A stretch of 64,000 nucleotides of DNA from Umezawaea endophytica (GTDB lineage Bacteria; Actinomycetota; Actinomycetes; Mycobacteriales; Pseudonocardiaceae). Below, one piece after another: positions 8,249 through 16,311 of the stretch (the stretch's first letter is position 1; each line of letters begins with the position of its first letter). The notes beneath the pieces are model-generated. The model was not told the DNA's origin. It worked only from the letters and a program-made list of their open reading frames with translations, and ran no database searches. The position numbers and the translations under genes are program-made. The stretch spans positions 248,001 to 312,000 of the forward strand of contig NZ_JANYMP010000003.1 in the NCBI RefSeq assembly GCF_025061645.1. Reading direction: 5' to 3'.

Positions 8249-9642
8249 AGGTCTTCCGGTGCCGTGATGCGACCCGTGACCGCGGTGGCCGCCGCGACAC
8301 GGGGTGACACGAGGTGGGTCCGGGACCGCCTGCCCTGGCGGCCTTCGAAGTTCCGGTTGCTGGTGGACGCCGCGCGCTCGCCGGGAGCGAGCCGGTCCTC
8401 GTTCAGCCCGCAGCACATCGAACAGCCCGCGCCGGTGCGGAAGTCGGCGCCTGCCTCGCGGAACACCTCGTCCAAGCCTTCCGCCACGGCTTGGCGGCGG
8501 ACAGCGGCGGAGCCCGCGACGATCAGCAACCGAGTGCCATCGGCGACCTTGCGGCCGGACAGGACCGACGCCGTCTCACGGAGGTCCTCGATCCGCCCGT
8601 TGGTGCACGAGCCGACGAAGACCGTGTCCACCTCGACGTCGCGCATCGACTGGCCGGGCCGCAAACCCATGTACGCGAGGGATCGCTGGGCCGAGGACCA
8701 CTCCTGCTCCGACGTGAAGTCCACTCTGGACGGAACCCGCCCGTCGAGCGGCAGGTTCTGCGCGGGGTTGGTCCCCCAGGAAACCCTGGGGCGGACGCTC
8801 GCGCCGTCGAGGCGCACGACGTCGTCGAACCGCGCGTCGGCGTCGCTGCGCATCTCGCGCCACCTCGACTCGGCGTCCGCCAGGTCCTCCCCCGTGCCCA
8901 AGGCCTCCACCCGCGCACGCAGGTAGTCGACCGTGACGTCGTCGACGCCGATCAGCCCCGCACGAGACCCCGCCTCGACGCTCATGTTGCACAGCGTCAT
9001 CCTGGCTTCCATCGACAGGCCGCGGACCGCGCTGCCCCGGTACTCGATGACGCTGCCCTGACCACCGCCCGTGCCGATCCGCGCGATCAGCGTGAGCGCG
9101 AGGTCCTTCGCGGTCACCCCGTCCGGCAGCACACCGGAGACCTCGACCGCCAGGTCCTTCGGCCGGTGGATCGGCAGCGTCTGGGTGGCGAGCACGTGCT
9201 CGACCTGGCCCGTGCCGATCCCGAACGCCAGCACGCCCAGCGCTCCCAGCGTCGAGGTGTGCGAGTCGCAGCAGACGATCGTCATCCCCGGCCGGGCGAG
9301 TCCCAGTTCCGGGACGACGACGTGCACGATCCCCTGGTCGGCGTCGCCGAGGCGGTGCAGCCGGATGCCGAACTCGGCGCAGTTCGCCCGGATCAGGTCG
9401 CGCTGCCTCCGTCCCGCCAGGTCCTCCTGCCCACCGTCCCTGGTCGGCGTGTTGTGGTCCTCGACCGCGAGGGTCAGTTCCGGGCGGCGGACAGTCCGGC
9501 CCGCCTCCCTCAGGTCGTCGAACGCGCTTGGCGTGTTGACCTCGTGCAGCACGTGGAGGTCGACGTAGAGCAGGTCCGCGCCGTCGCCGAGGGGGCGCAC
9601 GACGTGGTCCTCCCAGAGCTTGGCCGCGAGGGTCTTCGCCAC
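8245..9642 (-). CDS. 3-isopropylmalate/homoaconitate isomerase large subunit-like (LeuC-like)
   Basis: Aconitase-superfamily large subunit, 465 residues, the normal LeuC length. The three 4Fe-4S cysteine positions are visible: [13 protein letters not shown] and the CxxC pair in [16 protein letters not shown], followed by the [15 protein letters not shown] signature. [21 protein letters not shown] at the N-terminus also fits. The start is a GTG, 30 bases downstream of the homocitrate-synthase-like gene. It should form a heterodimer with the LeuD-like protein and move a hydroxyl group between adjacent carbons. As it is embedded in a specialised operon with an oxygenase and an aminotransferase, I read it as a pathway-specific paralogue. 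Confidence 0.88.
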   Translation of the reverse strand: MAKTLAAKLWEDHVVRPLGDGADLLYVDLHVLHEVNTPSAFDDLREAGRTVRRPELTLAVEDHNTPTRDGGQEDLAGRRQRDLIRANCAEFGIRLHRLGDADQGIVHVVVPELGLARPGMTIVCCDSHTSTLGALGVLAFGIGTGQVEHVLATQTLPIHRPKDLAVEVSGVLPDGVTAKDLALTLIARIGTGGGQGSVIEYRGSAVRGLSMEARMTLCNMSVEAGSRAGLIGVDDVTVDYLRARVEALGTGEDLADAESRWREMRSDADARFDDVVRLDGASVRPRVSWGTNPAQNLPLDGRVPSRVDFTSEQEWSSAQRSLAYMGLRPGQSMRDVEVDTVFVGSCTNGRIEDLRETASVLSGRKVADGTRLLIVAGSAAVRRQAVAEGLDEVFREAGADFRTGAGCSMCCGLNEDRLAPGERAASTSNRNFEGRQGRRSRTHLVSPRVAAATAVTGRITAPEDL

Positions 9643-9672
9643 GTCAGACCACCACCGGGGCGCTGCGGTCGG

Positions 9673-10860
9673 TCACGTCGCCGGCCCGCCGTTCAGCACG
9701 GGGACGAGGTCGGCCTCCAACCGGCCGCGGAGGACCGAGAGGTCCTCGCAGTCGCTCTCGACGCGCTCCGCGATGTAGACGCGGTAGACCTCGTCCAGCT
9801 TGTCGGCGTCCACCTCCAGGCCCAGGCCGGTGAGCAGGTGGCGGAGCACGGCACGGCCGGAGTGCCTGCTGATCAGCAGGGTCCGCTCCCGGCCGAACCT
9901 GGCCGGTTCGACGTACTCGTAGGTCGCGGGGTTCCGCAGCATGCCCGCCTGGTGGATCCCGGCCGCCGTGCCGAACGCGTACCTGCCGAAGATCGCCTTG
10001 TTGCGCGGTTCCTCCAGGCGGATCACCTCGCGGAGGAGGCCGTAGACGGCGTAGATCGACGCCAGGTCGACCTCTGTGACCAGGCCGAGCCCCTCGCCCT
10101 TGTACGCGAGCAGGGCGCAGACCTCCTCCATCGCCGTGTTGCCCGCGCGTTCACCGATGCCGCCGACCGTGACCTGGACGTCGTCCGCGCCCGCCTGCAC
10201 CCCGGCGACGGCGTTGGCGGTCGCGAGGCCGAAGTCGTTGTGGCAGTGCACACCGACGCGCACCGGCGCGGGCGCCCACTCGCGGATCTTGGCGATCAGC
10301 TCGCCGAACTCCTCGGGCGTCGCGCACCCGGAGGTGTCCGCGACCGGGATGTAGCGCGCCCCGGCCTCCACCGCCCGCTCGGTGAGCTGCCGCAGGTAGT
10401 CCGGGTCGCCGCGGGTCGCGTCCTCGATCCCGACGGACACGGTCTCCACGCCGAGCGAGTCGGCAAACCTGGCCGCGTCCACCGCGTCGTCGATCGCCTG
10501 CTGCCGGGTGATCCCGAGCTTGTGCTCCAGGTGGATGTCGCTGCCGGTGCCCAGGATCTGGAGGACGTGGTTGCGAGTGCCCGCGGCCCGGACGGCGGTC
10601 TCGACGTCGTCCCGGCGGGCCCGCGCCAACGTCGCCACCTGAGCCCTGCTGAGCGCCTCCGCGATCGTTCGGGTGGCGGTGAAGTCGTTGGGCGAGGACG
10701 CGGGGAACCCGGCTTCGACGACGTCGACGTTCAACGCCTCGATCCGCAGCGCCAACTCCAGCTTGTGCTCGGCGGACATGGCGTTGCCCGGAGCCTGCTC
10801 GCCGTCGCGCAGCGTCGTGTCGAAGATCCCGACGCGCCGTGGGGCTTCGTTGGTGGTCAC
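9673..10860 (-). CDS. Homocitrate / 2-isopropylmalate synthase-like condensing enzyme, no regulatory domain
   Basis: DRE-TIM metallolyase of 395 residues that condenses acetyl-CoA with a 2-oxo acid. It carries IFDTTLRDGEQAPG with the catalytic arginine, EAGFPASSPNDF, the metal-binding VGVHCHNDFGLATANA, the GIGERAGNTAMEEV loop and ISRHSGRAVL. LeuA of leucine synthesis is normally above 500 residues with an allosteric C-terminal domain; that domain is absent, as in homocitrate synthase and methylthioalkylmalate synthase, so leucine feedback is not expected. The GTG at 10860 is preferred because AAGGAG lies five bases upstream; an ATG ten codons earlier has no such site. The 2-oxo acid used is unknown. 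Confidence 0.85.
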   Translation of the reverse strand: MTTNEAPRRVGIFDTTLRDGEQAPGNAMSAEHKLELALRIEALNVDVVEAGFPASSPNDFTATRTIAEALSRAQVATLARARRDDVETAVRAAGTRNHVLQILGTGSDIHLEHKLGITRQQAIDDAVDAARFADSLGVETVSVGIEDATRGDPDYLRQLTERAVEAGARYIPVADTSGCATPEEFGELIAKIREWAPAPVRVGVHCHNDFGLATANAVAGVQAGADDVQVTVGGIGERAGNTAMEEVCALLAYKGEGLGLVTEVDLASIYAVYGLLREVIRLEEPRNKAIFGRYAFGTAAGIHQAGMLRNPATYEYVEPARFGRERTLLISRHSGRAVLRHLLTGLGLEVDADKLDEVYRVYIAERVESDCEDLSVLRGRLEADLVPVLNGGPAT

Positions 10861-10893
10861 TGGACTCCTTCGGTGGAGGGCTGACGACATCGG

Positions 10894-11901
10894 CTAGTCG
10901 CCGACTTTTCCCGGTATCCCGTCGATCCAGGCGTCGCCGTGCGCGTCCGCCGCCGCCTGGTCGGCGAAGGCGTAGGTCTTGAGCAGCCAGCGGCCGAGCG
11001 CCTTCTCCGCGTCGGCGATCTCGATCTGCTCCCGGTTGTGCAGGCCGTGCTGGTTGGCGAAGGTGAGCACGTCGCCCTTCTGCATCCGGTGGCGGTCCTT
11101 GGGCACCCTGGTCAACGCGTTCTTCAACGCCAGCAACGCGTCCTTGGCCTCAACCGGCGCGTCGCCGGTGGTCGAGGTGTGCGTGTCGAGGTACCGCAAC
11201 GAGGACCGCCCGCTCAGGATCGGGTGGGCGACGGCTTCGCCGAGGTCCGCGTTCGCGTCCCGCGAGACGACGTCGAACGGGGTCGCGTAGTAGGGCTCGC
11301 GCAGCACCTGCCGGATCTCCGCGGGCAGCTCGGCGAGCAGCCTGAGGCCGGGGACGAAGCCGGTGTAGACCAGGTCCTCGGCCGGGCAGCGCATGCCCAG
11401 GAGCGTGATGTAGTCGGCGCGGACGCGGTGCGCCGTGCGGTCGTTGTGGAAGACCACCTCACCGCCGTTGTACCCGGTCTGCTTGCCCAGGTACCTGTTG
11501 ATCGCGACGACGTCGATGAAGAAGTCCCCGCCGAACCGGTTCGTGTAGGCCAGCAGCGGTGTACTGGTGATCTGGGCCAGCAGTTCCAGGAAGGCCTCGC
11601 CGACGAACGTGGTCTTCCGCTTCTTCTTCTCCGCCGAGGGGTCCTCGTTGCCGATCTCGGGCAGGTCGTCGTCGACCGGGCAGTTGCGCAGCACGTGGGC
11701 CTCGACGACGCCCTCGGCCCGATCGGACCGGATTCGGCCGGCGGCCCGCAGCAGCCGTTCGGGAACCTCGCCGTCGACCACCACCTCGGAAATGAGTTCG
11801 CTGAAAGTCCGGTAGTCGTCGTAAGGGCTGACCTTGACGGCCTCGAACCCCTCGACGAGCTGATCCCGTTCGGAATCGGTGAGAACCAGCAAGGCGTCCA
11901 C
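10894..11901 (-). CDS. Fe(II)/2-oxoglutarate-dependent oxygenase, clavaminate synthase/TauD-like
   Basis: Non-haem iron oxygenase of about 335 residues, related to the clavaminate synthase/VioC/AsnO group that hydroxylates free or carrier-bound amino acids. The metal motif is H152-N-D154 in EVVFHNDRTAHRVRAD, and the distal His and 2OG-binding Arg are in FANQHGLHNREQIE (residues 281-294). The GTG at 11901 is preferred because GAGAGG lies eight bases upstream; a TTG at 11925 is the longest possible start but has no ribosome site. It is the first gene of the operon, directly behind the conserved upstream element at 11945-12007, and probably hydroxylates the amino acid product at carbon 3. The substrate is inferred, not shown. 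Confidence 0.82.
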   Translation of the reverse strand: MDALLVLTDSERDQLVEGFEAVKVSPYDDYRTFSELISEVVVDGEVPERLLRAAGRIRSDRAEGVVEAHVLRNCPVDDDLPEIGNEDPSAEKKKRKTTFVGEAFLELLAQITSTPLLAYTNRFGGDFFIDVVAINRYLGKQTGYNGGEVVFHNDRTAHRVRADYITLLGMRCPAEDLVYTGFVPGLRLLAELPAEIRQVLREPYYATPFDVVSRDANADLGEAVAHPILSGRSSLRYLDTHTSTTGDAPVEAKDALLALKNALTRVPKDRHRMQKGDVLTFANQHGLHNREQIEIADAEKALGRWLLKTYAFADQAAADAHGDAWIDGIPGKVGD

Positions 11902-11944
11902 GATCTCGCCTCTCGTGTCGTTCAATTGGATGAGGAAAGCTAAT

Positions 11945-12007
11945 CAGCACTCCCCCGCGGCTCACATCGGCCAACGGCTGAAACTCGTCTCAACCTAGGT
12001 TGAGAGG
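11945..12007 (-). promoter_or_regulatory. Conserved upstream element, copy 1
   Basis: About 63 bases upstream of the oxygenase operon closely match 14779-14841 upstream of the methyltransferase gene. Shared blocks on the + strand are CAGCACT, CACATCGGCC(A/G)ACGGCTGA and TCAACCTAGG, at identical offsets of 0, 18 and 45. Here the last block sits in a perfect 14-bp palindrome, TCAACCTAGGTTGA (11990-12003). Likely a promoter plus activator site; see findings. Confidence 0.75.
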
Positions 12008-12261
12008 TGAATCGAGGGCGATATCCGCATTCCACCGGAACACCTGACGAGAGCATTCTAGAAAAGCAAATGAGCGCAGCAGAAGAATCGCCGCGCACCA
12101 CGCTCCGGAAATGAAGCGCGAACCACGTGGATCAGGTCCAAGCCCTGGGCGGGATCACTGTCGCACCCGCGGCCGCCGTGACACAGGAACCGTCTCGATC
12201 AGCGGGACCCGCGCCCGGAAGTTCCACTTTCGACGAGGACCGACCGGTTTCCGATCGCGGG
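12008..12261. other. Non-coding stretch
   Basis: Together with the element at 11945-12007 this separates the oxygenase operon from the tetR gene. It is less GC-rich in its first half. I see no gene, repeat or convincing hairpin here. Confidence 0.5.
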
Positions 12262-12843
12262 TCACATCGGCCGGTAGGTCGCGAGGAAACCGGTCGCCAC
12301 CTGGTCGCAGAAGTACTCGTCCAGGGGTTCGTCGCTGACCAGGCGCCGGTAGAGCAGCGGGCCGCTGATCTGCGCGATGGCGACCGCGCTGTCGATGTCG
12401 TCCCGCAGCTCCCCGCGCCGCGCCGCGTTCGCCGTCACCGTCCGCAGGGTGCTGCGGCGCGCGTCCAGGAAGGCGGGCATGAACGTCGCGAACTCCGGGT
12501 CCCGCCGCGCCTCGTCCAGGAGCGTGGGCAGGACGGTGGCCCACGGGTGCGCGCTGAGCTGCTTGGCGAGCGAGTCGACGAAGAACCGCAACTGCTCTTC
12601 CACGGTTCCCCGGTCCAACACCTCGAGGGGAGGAGGCATGAGGCGGTTGAGACCGTCGATCAGGAGCGCCCGGCGAGTGGGCCAGTGGCGGTACAGGGTG
12701 GCGCGGGAAACGCCGGAGCGGGACAGCACCGCCTCGATCGTCACCGACGGGAGGCCCCGTTCCCGCAGGAGTTCCACGACGGCCGCGAGCACCGCCGTGC
12801 GACTGCGTTCGACTCGGGGGTCACGCGATTGCTGCCCGGACAC
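12262..12843 (-). CDS. TetR family regulator
   Basis: Regulator of 193 residues. The N-terminal TetR helix-turn-helix reads VTIEAVLSRSGVSRATLYRH with WPTRRALL following (about residues 35-62); the C-terminal part is the usual divergent ligand domain (LDEARRDPEFATFMPAFL). A likely operator, AGACCAA-6-TTGGTCT, lies 26 bases upstream of the ATG (12869-12888), consistent with autorepression. It stands between the oxygenase operon and the LuxR-type regulator gene, so it may be a second, ligand-sensing control for this locus. The ligand is not known. Confidence 0.85.
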   Translation of the reverse strand: MSGQQSRDPRVERSRTAVLAAVVELLRERGLPSVTIEAVLSRSGVSRATLYRHWPTRRALLIDGLNRLMPPPLEVLDRGTVEEQLRFFVDSLAKQLSAHPWATVLPTLLDEARRDPEFATFMPAFLDARRSTLRTVTANAARRGELRDDIDSAVAIAQISGPLLYRRLVSDEPLDEYFCDQVATGFLATYRPM

Positions 12844-12868
12844 GTCGGGATCTTACAGTACTCCATCA

Positions 12869-12888
12869 AGACCAATTCGCTTTGGTCT
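12869..12888. promoter_or_regulatory. TetR-type operator
   Basis: Inverted repeat AGACCAA-TTCGCT-TTGGTCT, seven-base arms and a six-base spacer, just upstream of the tetR start. The nine-base word CAAGACCAA recurs at 13004-13012 in the same divergent intergenic region, so a second half-site may serve the luxR promoter side. Confidence 0.6.
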
Positions 12889-13179
12889 GTTCGCCATCAC
12901 CACTTCCGCATTGTCGACGACCGGCGACACGTGATCAGGCTCTTTTCCCCCGCTCACGACGAGGAGGTTGCGGACGCCGTTGCGAGTCCCTAAGGTCCCC
13001 GAACAAGACCAAGTAGTATTGTTTCGTCGGGGGTAATCCCACCTCCTTCGACCGCCCCGCGCCGGACCCGTTCCCGAGTCCTGCGCCGTTCCCGCGCACG
13101 ACCATCCCATTTCGTCGCACGAGTTCACCGCTCACCATTTCGCGAAAATCGACCAGGCGAAGCCCGACAAGGAAAAGCG
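12889..13179. other. Intergenic region between tetR and luxR-type gene
   Basis: Divergent promoter region without a gene. It contains the second CAAGACCAA word at 13004-13012 within a loose inverted repeat CGAACAA...TTGTTTCG (about 13000-13026), and ends with an AAGGA ribosome site before the ATG at 13180. The shared element of 11945 and 14779 is absent here. Confidence 0.5.
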
Positions 13180-13932
13180 ATGACGCTCACGGACACGTCC
13201 TCACCACTGCGGGGCACAGCGGACCACGTGGTCGAGGTTGTCCTCTTCGACGAGGATCCGGTTTCCAGGTACGTGTTGGGCGCGGCGTTATCCGCGGTCG
13301 GCGGAATCCGGGTGGTGGAATCCACCGACGACGCGACGGCCCACGGGCGGACCCGGCCAGTCGCCGGTCACGTCGCCGTCATCTCCGCCTCCCACGACCG
13401 CGCGGTCGGGCTCGTGCGCCTGTTCACCGATCTCGGCCTGCGGACCCTCTGCCTCGGCGTGGGCTGGACACGGGAGCGGCTCGACGAGGTGTTCCACGCG
13501 CGGGCGTCCGGGTGCCTGGTCAAGGAAACCAGCATCACCCGGCTCGCGGCGGCGGTCCGAGCCGTGGCGTCGGGCTGCGTCGTCCTGTCCGACGAACTGC
13601 GCGGCCTCCAGGCGCTGACGGCCGCGCCCCCGCCGACGGCGTCCCCCGCCGCGGAGATCCTGATCGACGCGTTGACGGGCCGCGAGTTCGAGGTGCTCAC
13701 CCTCCTGGCCCAGGGCTGGTCGACGGCGGAGACGGCCGCGAGGCTGATCGTGTCGCAGTCGACCGTGAAGAGCCACGTCTCGCACGCCCTCACCAAGCTC
13801 GGTGTCCGCAACCGGGTCGAGGCGGTCCTGCTGGTGCGCCGCCTCCTGGACCGTCGAAACGGCTCGGTCGACTTCGCCGGGACGGGTCAGGCGGCGCGCA
13901 CACCGACACCGGTGTACACCGGCCACGAGTAG
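13180..13932 (+). CDS. LuxR/NarL-type regulator with atypical receiver domain and a TTA codon
   Basis: Regulator of 250 residues with a receiver-like N-terminal half and a NarL/LuxR DNA-binding domain at about 165-225 (LTGREFEVLTLLAQGWSTAE, then SQSTVKSHVSHALTKLGVRN). The acidic cluster DED (24-26) is kept, but the phospho-acceptor position reads VAVISAS, with Ser69 in place of Asp, so it probably acts without phosphorylation. Codon 37 (13288-13290) is TTA, the rare leucine codon that ties translation to the bldA tRNA in Streptomyces and relatives. Such regulators commonly activate specialised-metabolite clusters; the repeated element at 11945 and 14779 is the obvious candidate target. Its 3' end overlaps the convergent methyltransferase gene by 46 bases. 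Confidence 0.85.
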   Translation: MTLTDTSSPLRGTADHVVEVVLFDEDPVSRYVLGAALSAVGGIRVVESTDDATAHGRTRPVAGHVAVISASHDRAVGLVRLFTDLGLRTLCLGVGWTRERLDEVFHARASGCLVKETSITRLAAAVRAVASGCVVLSDELRGLQALTAAPPPTASPAAEILIDALTGREFEVLTLLAQGWSTAETAARLIVSQSTVKSHVSHALTKLGVRNRVEAVLLVRRLLDRRNGSVDFAGTGQAARTPTPVYTGHE

Positions 13933-14714
13933 GCCCACACGTCCGGGTCGTGCATCCCCTCGCGCAGCACGTCGAGCGCGGGGAGGTCCACGCCCCGGTC
14001 GAGCAGACCCGCTTCGATCTGGCGGCTGATGCTGTCCTGCAACAGCATTCCGGCTTCCCCGCCCGCCCAGAGCCGGTTGAACACCCGCGCGGTCACGTCG
14101 ACGAGGCCCGCCGCGCGCATCGAGGCGGGGATCCGCCGCGCCCACGCGGGGTCCATCCCGTTGCTCACGCCGATGGCGGTCAGGGCGTCCTGGAACGCGG
14201 TGAACGCGTCCACGACGGGTTCCGGTGCCACCACGAGCATGTCGCCGCGACGGCTGGCGTCGCAGTCGGTGACCACCAGCACCCCACCGGGTTTGAGCGC
14301 GGCCACCGCCCGCTCCATCACGCGTTCCCGCTGGGGCAGGTGCATGAACAGGAACCGGGCGTGGATCAGGTCGTACCGGTCCCGGCCGAAGTCCGTCGTG
14401 TTGACGTCCCCCGTGACGACCTCGACGCGGTCGTGGACGGGAACGTGCTGGGGTTTCTCGTCGATGACGGTGACGTGCCCCGCCGAACCGAGCCGGTCGG
14501 CGAGCCAGGTGGAGACGGTTCCGGCGCCCGCGCCGAGGTCGAGGCACTGCCAGTCGCGGGAGATCCCCAACTCGTCGAGGACGGACGTGGTGTGCCCGTC
14601 GAGCATCGCGGCCAGCAACTGGACCTGGTCCGCGGCGTCCGCGGTGTCGTTGTCGAACAGGTACCTGCCGGTGTCCGCGGACTCGGTCGAGGTGGCGATA
14701 TCGGTGCTGTGCAT
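13887..14714 (-). CDS. SAM-dependent methyltransferase
   Basis: Class I methyltransferase of 275 residues. Motif I is CLDLGAGAGTVSTWLADRLG, followed by the acidic loop HVTVIDEKP, motif II in DRYDLIHARFLFMHLPQRERV and motif III LKPGGVLVVTDCD. The fold resembles small-molecule O/N-methyltransferases of actinomycete pathways; the acceptor is unknown. The ATG at 14714 is chosen because the protein family begins near here and the upstream frame runs through the conserved promoter element. Upstream lies the second copy of the element that also precedes the oxygenase operon, so it is probably in the same regulon. Confidence 0.8.
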   Translation of the reverse strand: MHSTDIATSTESADTGRYLFDNDTADAADQVQLLAAMLDGHTTSVLDELGISRDWQCLDLGAGAGTVSTWLADRLGSAGHVTVIDEKPQHVPVHDRVEVVTGDVNTTDFGRDRYDLIHARFLFMHLPQRERVMERAVAALKPGGVLVVTDCDASRRGDMLVVAPEPVVDAFTAFQDALTAIGVSNGMDPAWARRIPASMRAAGLVDVTARVFNRLWAGGEAGMLLQDSISRQIEAGLLDRGVDLPALDVLREGMHDPDVWAYSWPVYTGVGVRAA

Positions 14715-14778
14715 CAGGATGGTGCCCCTTGGGGAGTCGCACGGTGACGTCGTTCGGGGTGAACGAGGACAATGAGAA

Positions 14779-14841
14779 CAGCACTTCCCGGCGCTCCACA
14801 TCGGCCGACGGCTGAGAGCGGGCTCAACCTAGGACGAGAGG
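14779..14841 (-). promoter_or_regulatory. Conserved upstream element, copy 2
   Basis: Upstream of the methyltransferase gene; matches copy 1 (11945-12007) in the blocks CAGCACT, CACATCGGCC(A/G)ACGGCTGA and TCAACCTAGG, with the same internal distances. The palindrome around CCTAGG is imperfect here (TCAACCTAGGACGA, 14824-14837). Confidence 0.75.
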
Positions 14842-14888
14842 ACCGTCCACTCTGGACGCGCCCCGAGCGCGGCCCCTAGACTCCCCGC

Positions 14889-16166
14889 GTGACCTCGGCG
14901 ACGACGATCGTGAACGCGAAGGTGTTCGACGGGACGAGGTCGCGGGCCTGGACCTCGGTCCGGTTCGCCGACGGCGTGATCACCGCGTGCTCGCCCACGT
15001 CGGCCGCCGAGGAGGGCGACGACGTGGTCGACGCGGGCGGCGGGACCGTGCTCCCCGGCCTGATCGACGCACACGTGCACCTCGTGCCCGGCGCCCTCGC
15101 GCAGTCGTTGACCTTCGGCGTGACGACCGTGCTGGACATGTTCAGCAAACCCGACCTGGTGGCGAACGCCAAGGAACAGGCAGGCTCCCGTGCGAACGTG
15201 GCCGACCTGCGGTCCTCGGGTGTCGGCGCCACCGCACCCGACGGGCACCCGTCGCTGATGTACGCCCCGATCCCGACGGTGACCGCCCCCGACCAGGCCG
15301 AGCGGTTCGTCGCGGACCGGATCGCGGAGGGCTCGGACTACCTGAAGGTCATCTCCGGCGTCGGAGGCCTCTGGCCGTCACTGGATTCCGACACCATCAA
15401 CGCGCTCGTCACCGCCGCGCACGCCCGCGGCCTGGTCGTCGTCGCGCACGTGAGTTCGACGGCCGGTCTCGACCAGGTCGTGTCCGCCGGTGTCGACGTC
15501 GTCGCCCACATCCCCGTCGACGCCGTACTCGACCAGGCCCTGGTCGACCGCATCGCCGCGGCCGGGATCGCGGTCGGCCCGACCCTGGCCACCATCGAGA
15601 ACACCCTCGGCGGGCAGGGTGACGCGGCAGTCGTGGCGGACCCGCGGCTCGCCGACGCGCTCGGGGACGCCTGGGTGCGCCGGTTGACCTCGGACACCTC
15701 GGGGTGGAGCGGCAGGGCCATGCCGCCGTACTCGCGGGCCGAGGACAACGTGCGCCGACTGGCCGACGCGGGGGTCACCCTGCTGGCGGGCACCGACGCC
15801 CCGAACCCCGGCACCGTCTTCGGCGCGAGCCTGCACCGCGAACTGGAACTCCTCGTCCGCTGCGGCCTCAGCCCGACCCAGGCCCTGACCGCCGCCACCG
15901 CCGAACCAGCACGGGTGTTCGGCCTCGCCGACCGAGGACGGGTCGCCGTCGGCAGGCGCGCGGACCTGGTGCTCGTGTCCGGCGACCCCCTGGCGGACAT
16001 CACCGCGACCCGCGCGATCGACCGGATCTGGCGCACGGGCACGTCCTGCGACCGCCGCGCGTTCGTCGCGAGCGACGCCGAAACCGCCCAGCTCACCGCC
16101 TTCGACGCCCAGGTGGCGAAGACGGTGGCGGCCGTGCGCGAACGCCGCTCCACCTTCGGCTCCTGA
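14889..16166 (+). CDS. Amidohydrolase family protein (imidazolonepropionase-like)
   Basis: Metal-dependent hydrolase of 425 residues. It has the short N-terminal beta domain, the HxH metal motif in LPGLIDAHVHLVPG (about residues 56-69), further metal ligands in VVVAHVSSTAGLDQVV and VVAHIPVD, and the C-terminal LLAGTDAPNPG aspartate. Such enzymes cleave C-N bonds in cyclic or linear amides, for example prolidase- or imidazolonepropionase-like substrates. The gene is divergent from the methyltransferase gene. A -10-like TAGACT at 14876-14881 ends only seven bases before the GTG, so the mRNA is probably leaderless. It could be resistance, turnover or biosynthesis for the adjoining pathway, or unrelated. 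Confidence 0.8.
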   Translation: MTSATTIVNAKVFDGTRSRAWTSVRFADGVITACSPTSAAEEGDDVVDAGGGTVLPGLIDAHVHLVPGALAQSLTFGVTTVLDMFSKPDLVANAKEQAGSRANVADLRSSGVGATAPDGHPSLMYAPIPTVTAPDQAERFVADRIAEGSDYLKVISGVGGLWPSLDSDTINALVTAAHARGLVVVAHVSSTAGLDQVVSAGVDVVAHIPVDAVLDQALVDRIAAAGIAVGPTLATIENTLGGQGDAAVVADPRLADALGDAWVRRLTSDTSGWSGRAMPPYSRAEDNVRRLADAGVTLLAGTDAPNPGTVFGASLHRELELLVRCGLSPTQALTAATAEPARVFGLADRGRVAVGRRADLVLVSGDPLADITATRAIDRIWRTGTSCDRRAFVASDAETAQLTAFDAQVAKTVAAVRERRSTFGS

Positions 16167-16262
16167 CCCGGTCCGCCCGGCGACGTCGACCGCCTGGAAG
16201 CGGCCCCTCCGACCGGAGGAGGCAGGACGGTGGCTGGCTGTGGTCGGGAAGTCGCGGTACGT

Positions 16263-16276
16263 TGGGAGCGCTCCCA
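16263..16276. promoter_or_regulatory. CebR/LacI-type operator
   Basis: Perfect 14-bp palindrome TGGGAGCGCTCCCA, identical to the box bound by CebR, the cello-oligosaccharide repressor of Streptomyces. It is 36 bases upstream of the sugar dehydrogenase start. Confidence 0.8.
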
Positions 16277-16311
16277 GAATGCGCCCTCCCCCCTGCTCGA
16301 GGAGCCGAACC

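Noticed and set aside
9673-10860. Housekeeping leucine synthesis (leuA)
   Set aside because: The protein lacks the C-terminal regulatory domain of LeuA, has no leuB nearby and is co-transcribed with an oxygenase and a flavoprotein.
12262-12271. Third copy of the shared upstream element (CACATCGGCC)
   Set aside because: Only ten bases match, they lie at the stop codon of tetR, and the other blocks are absent.
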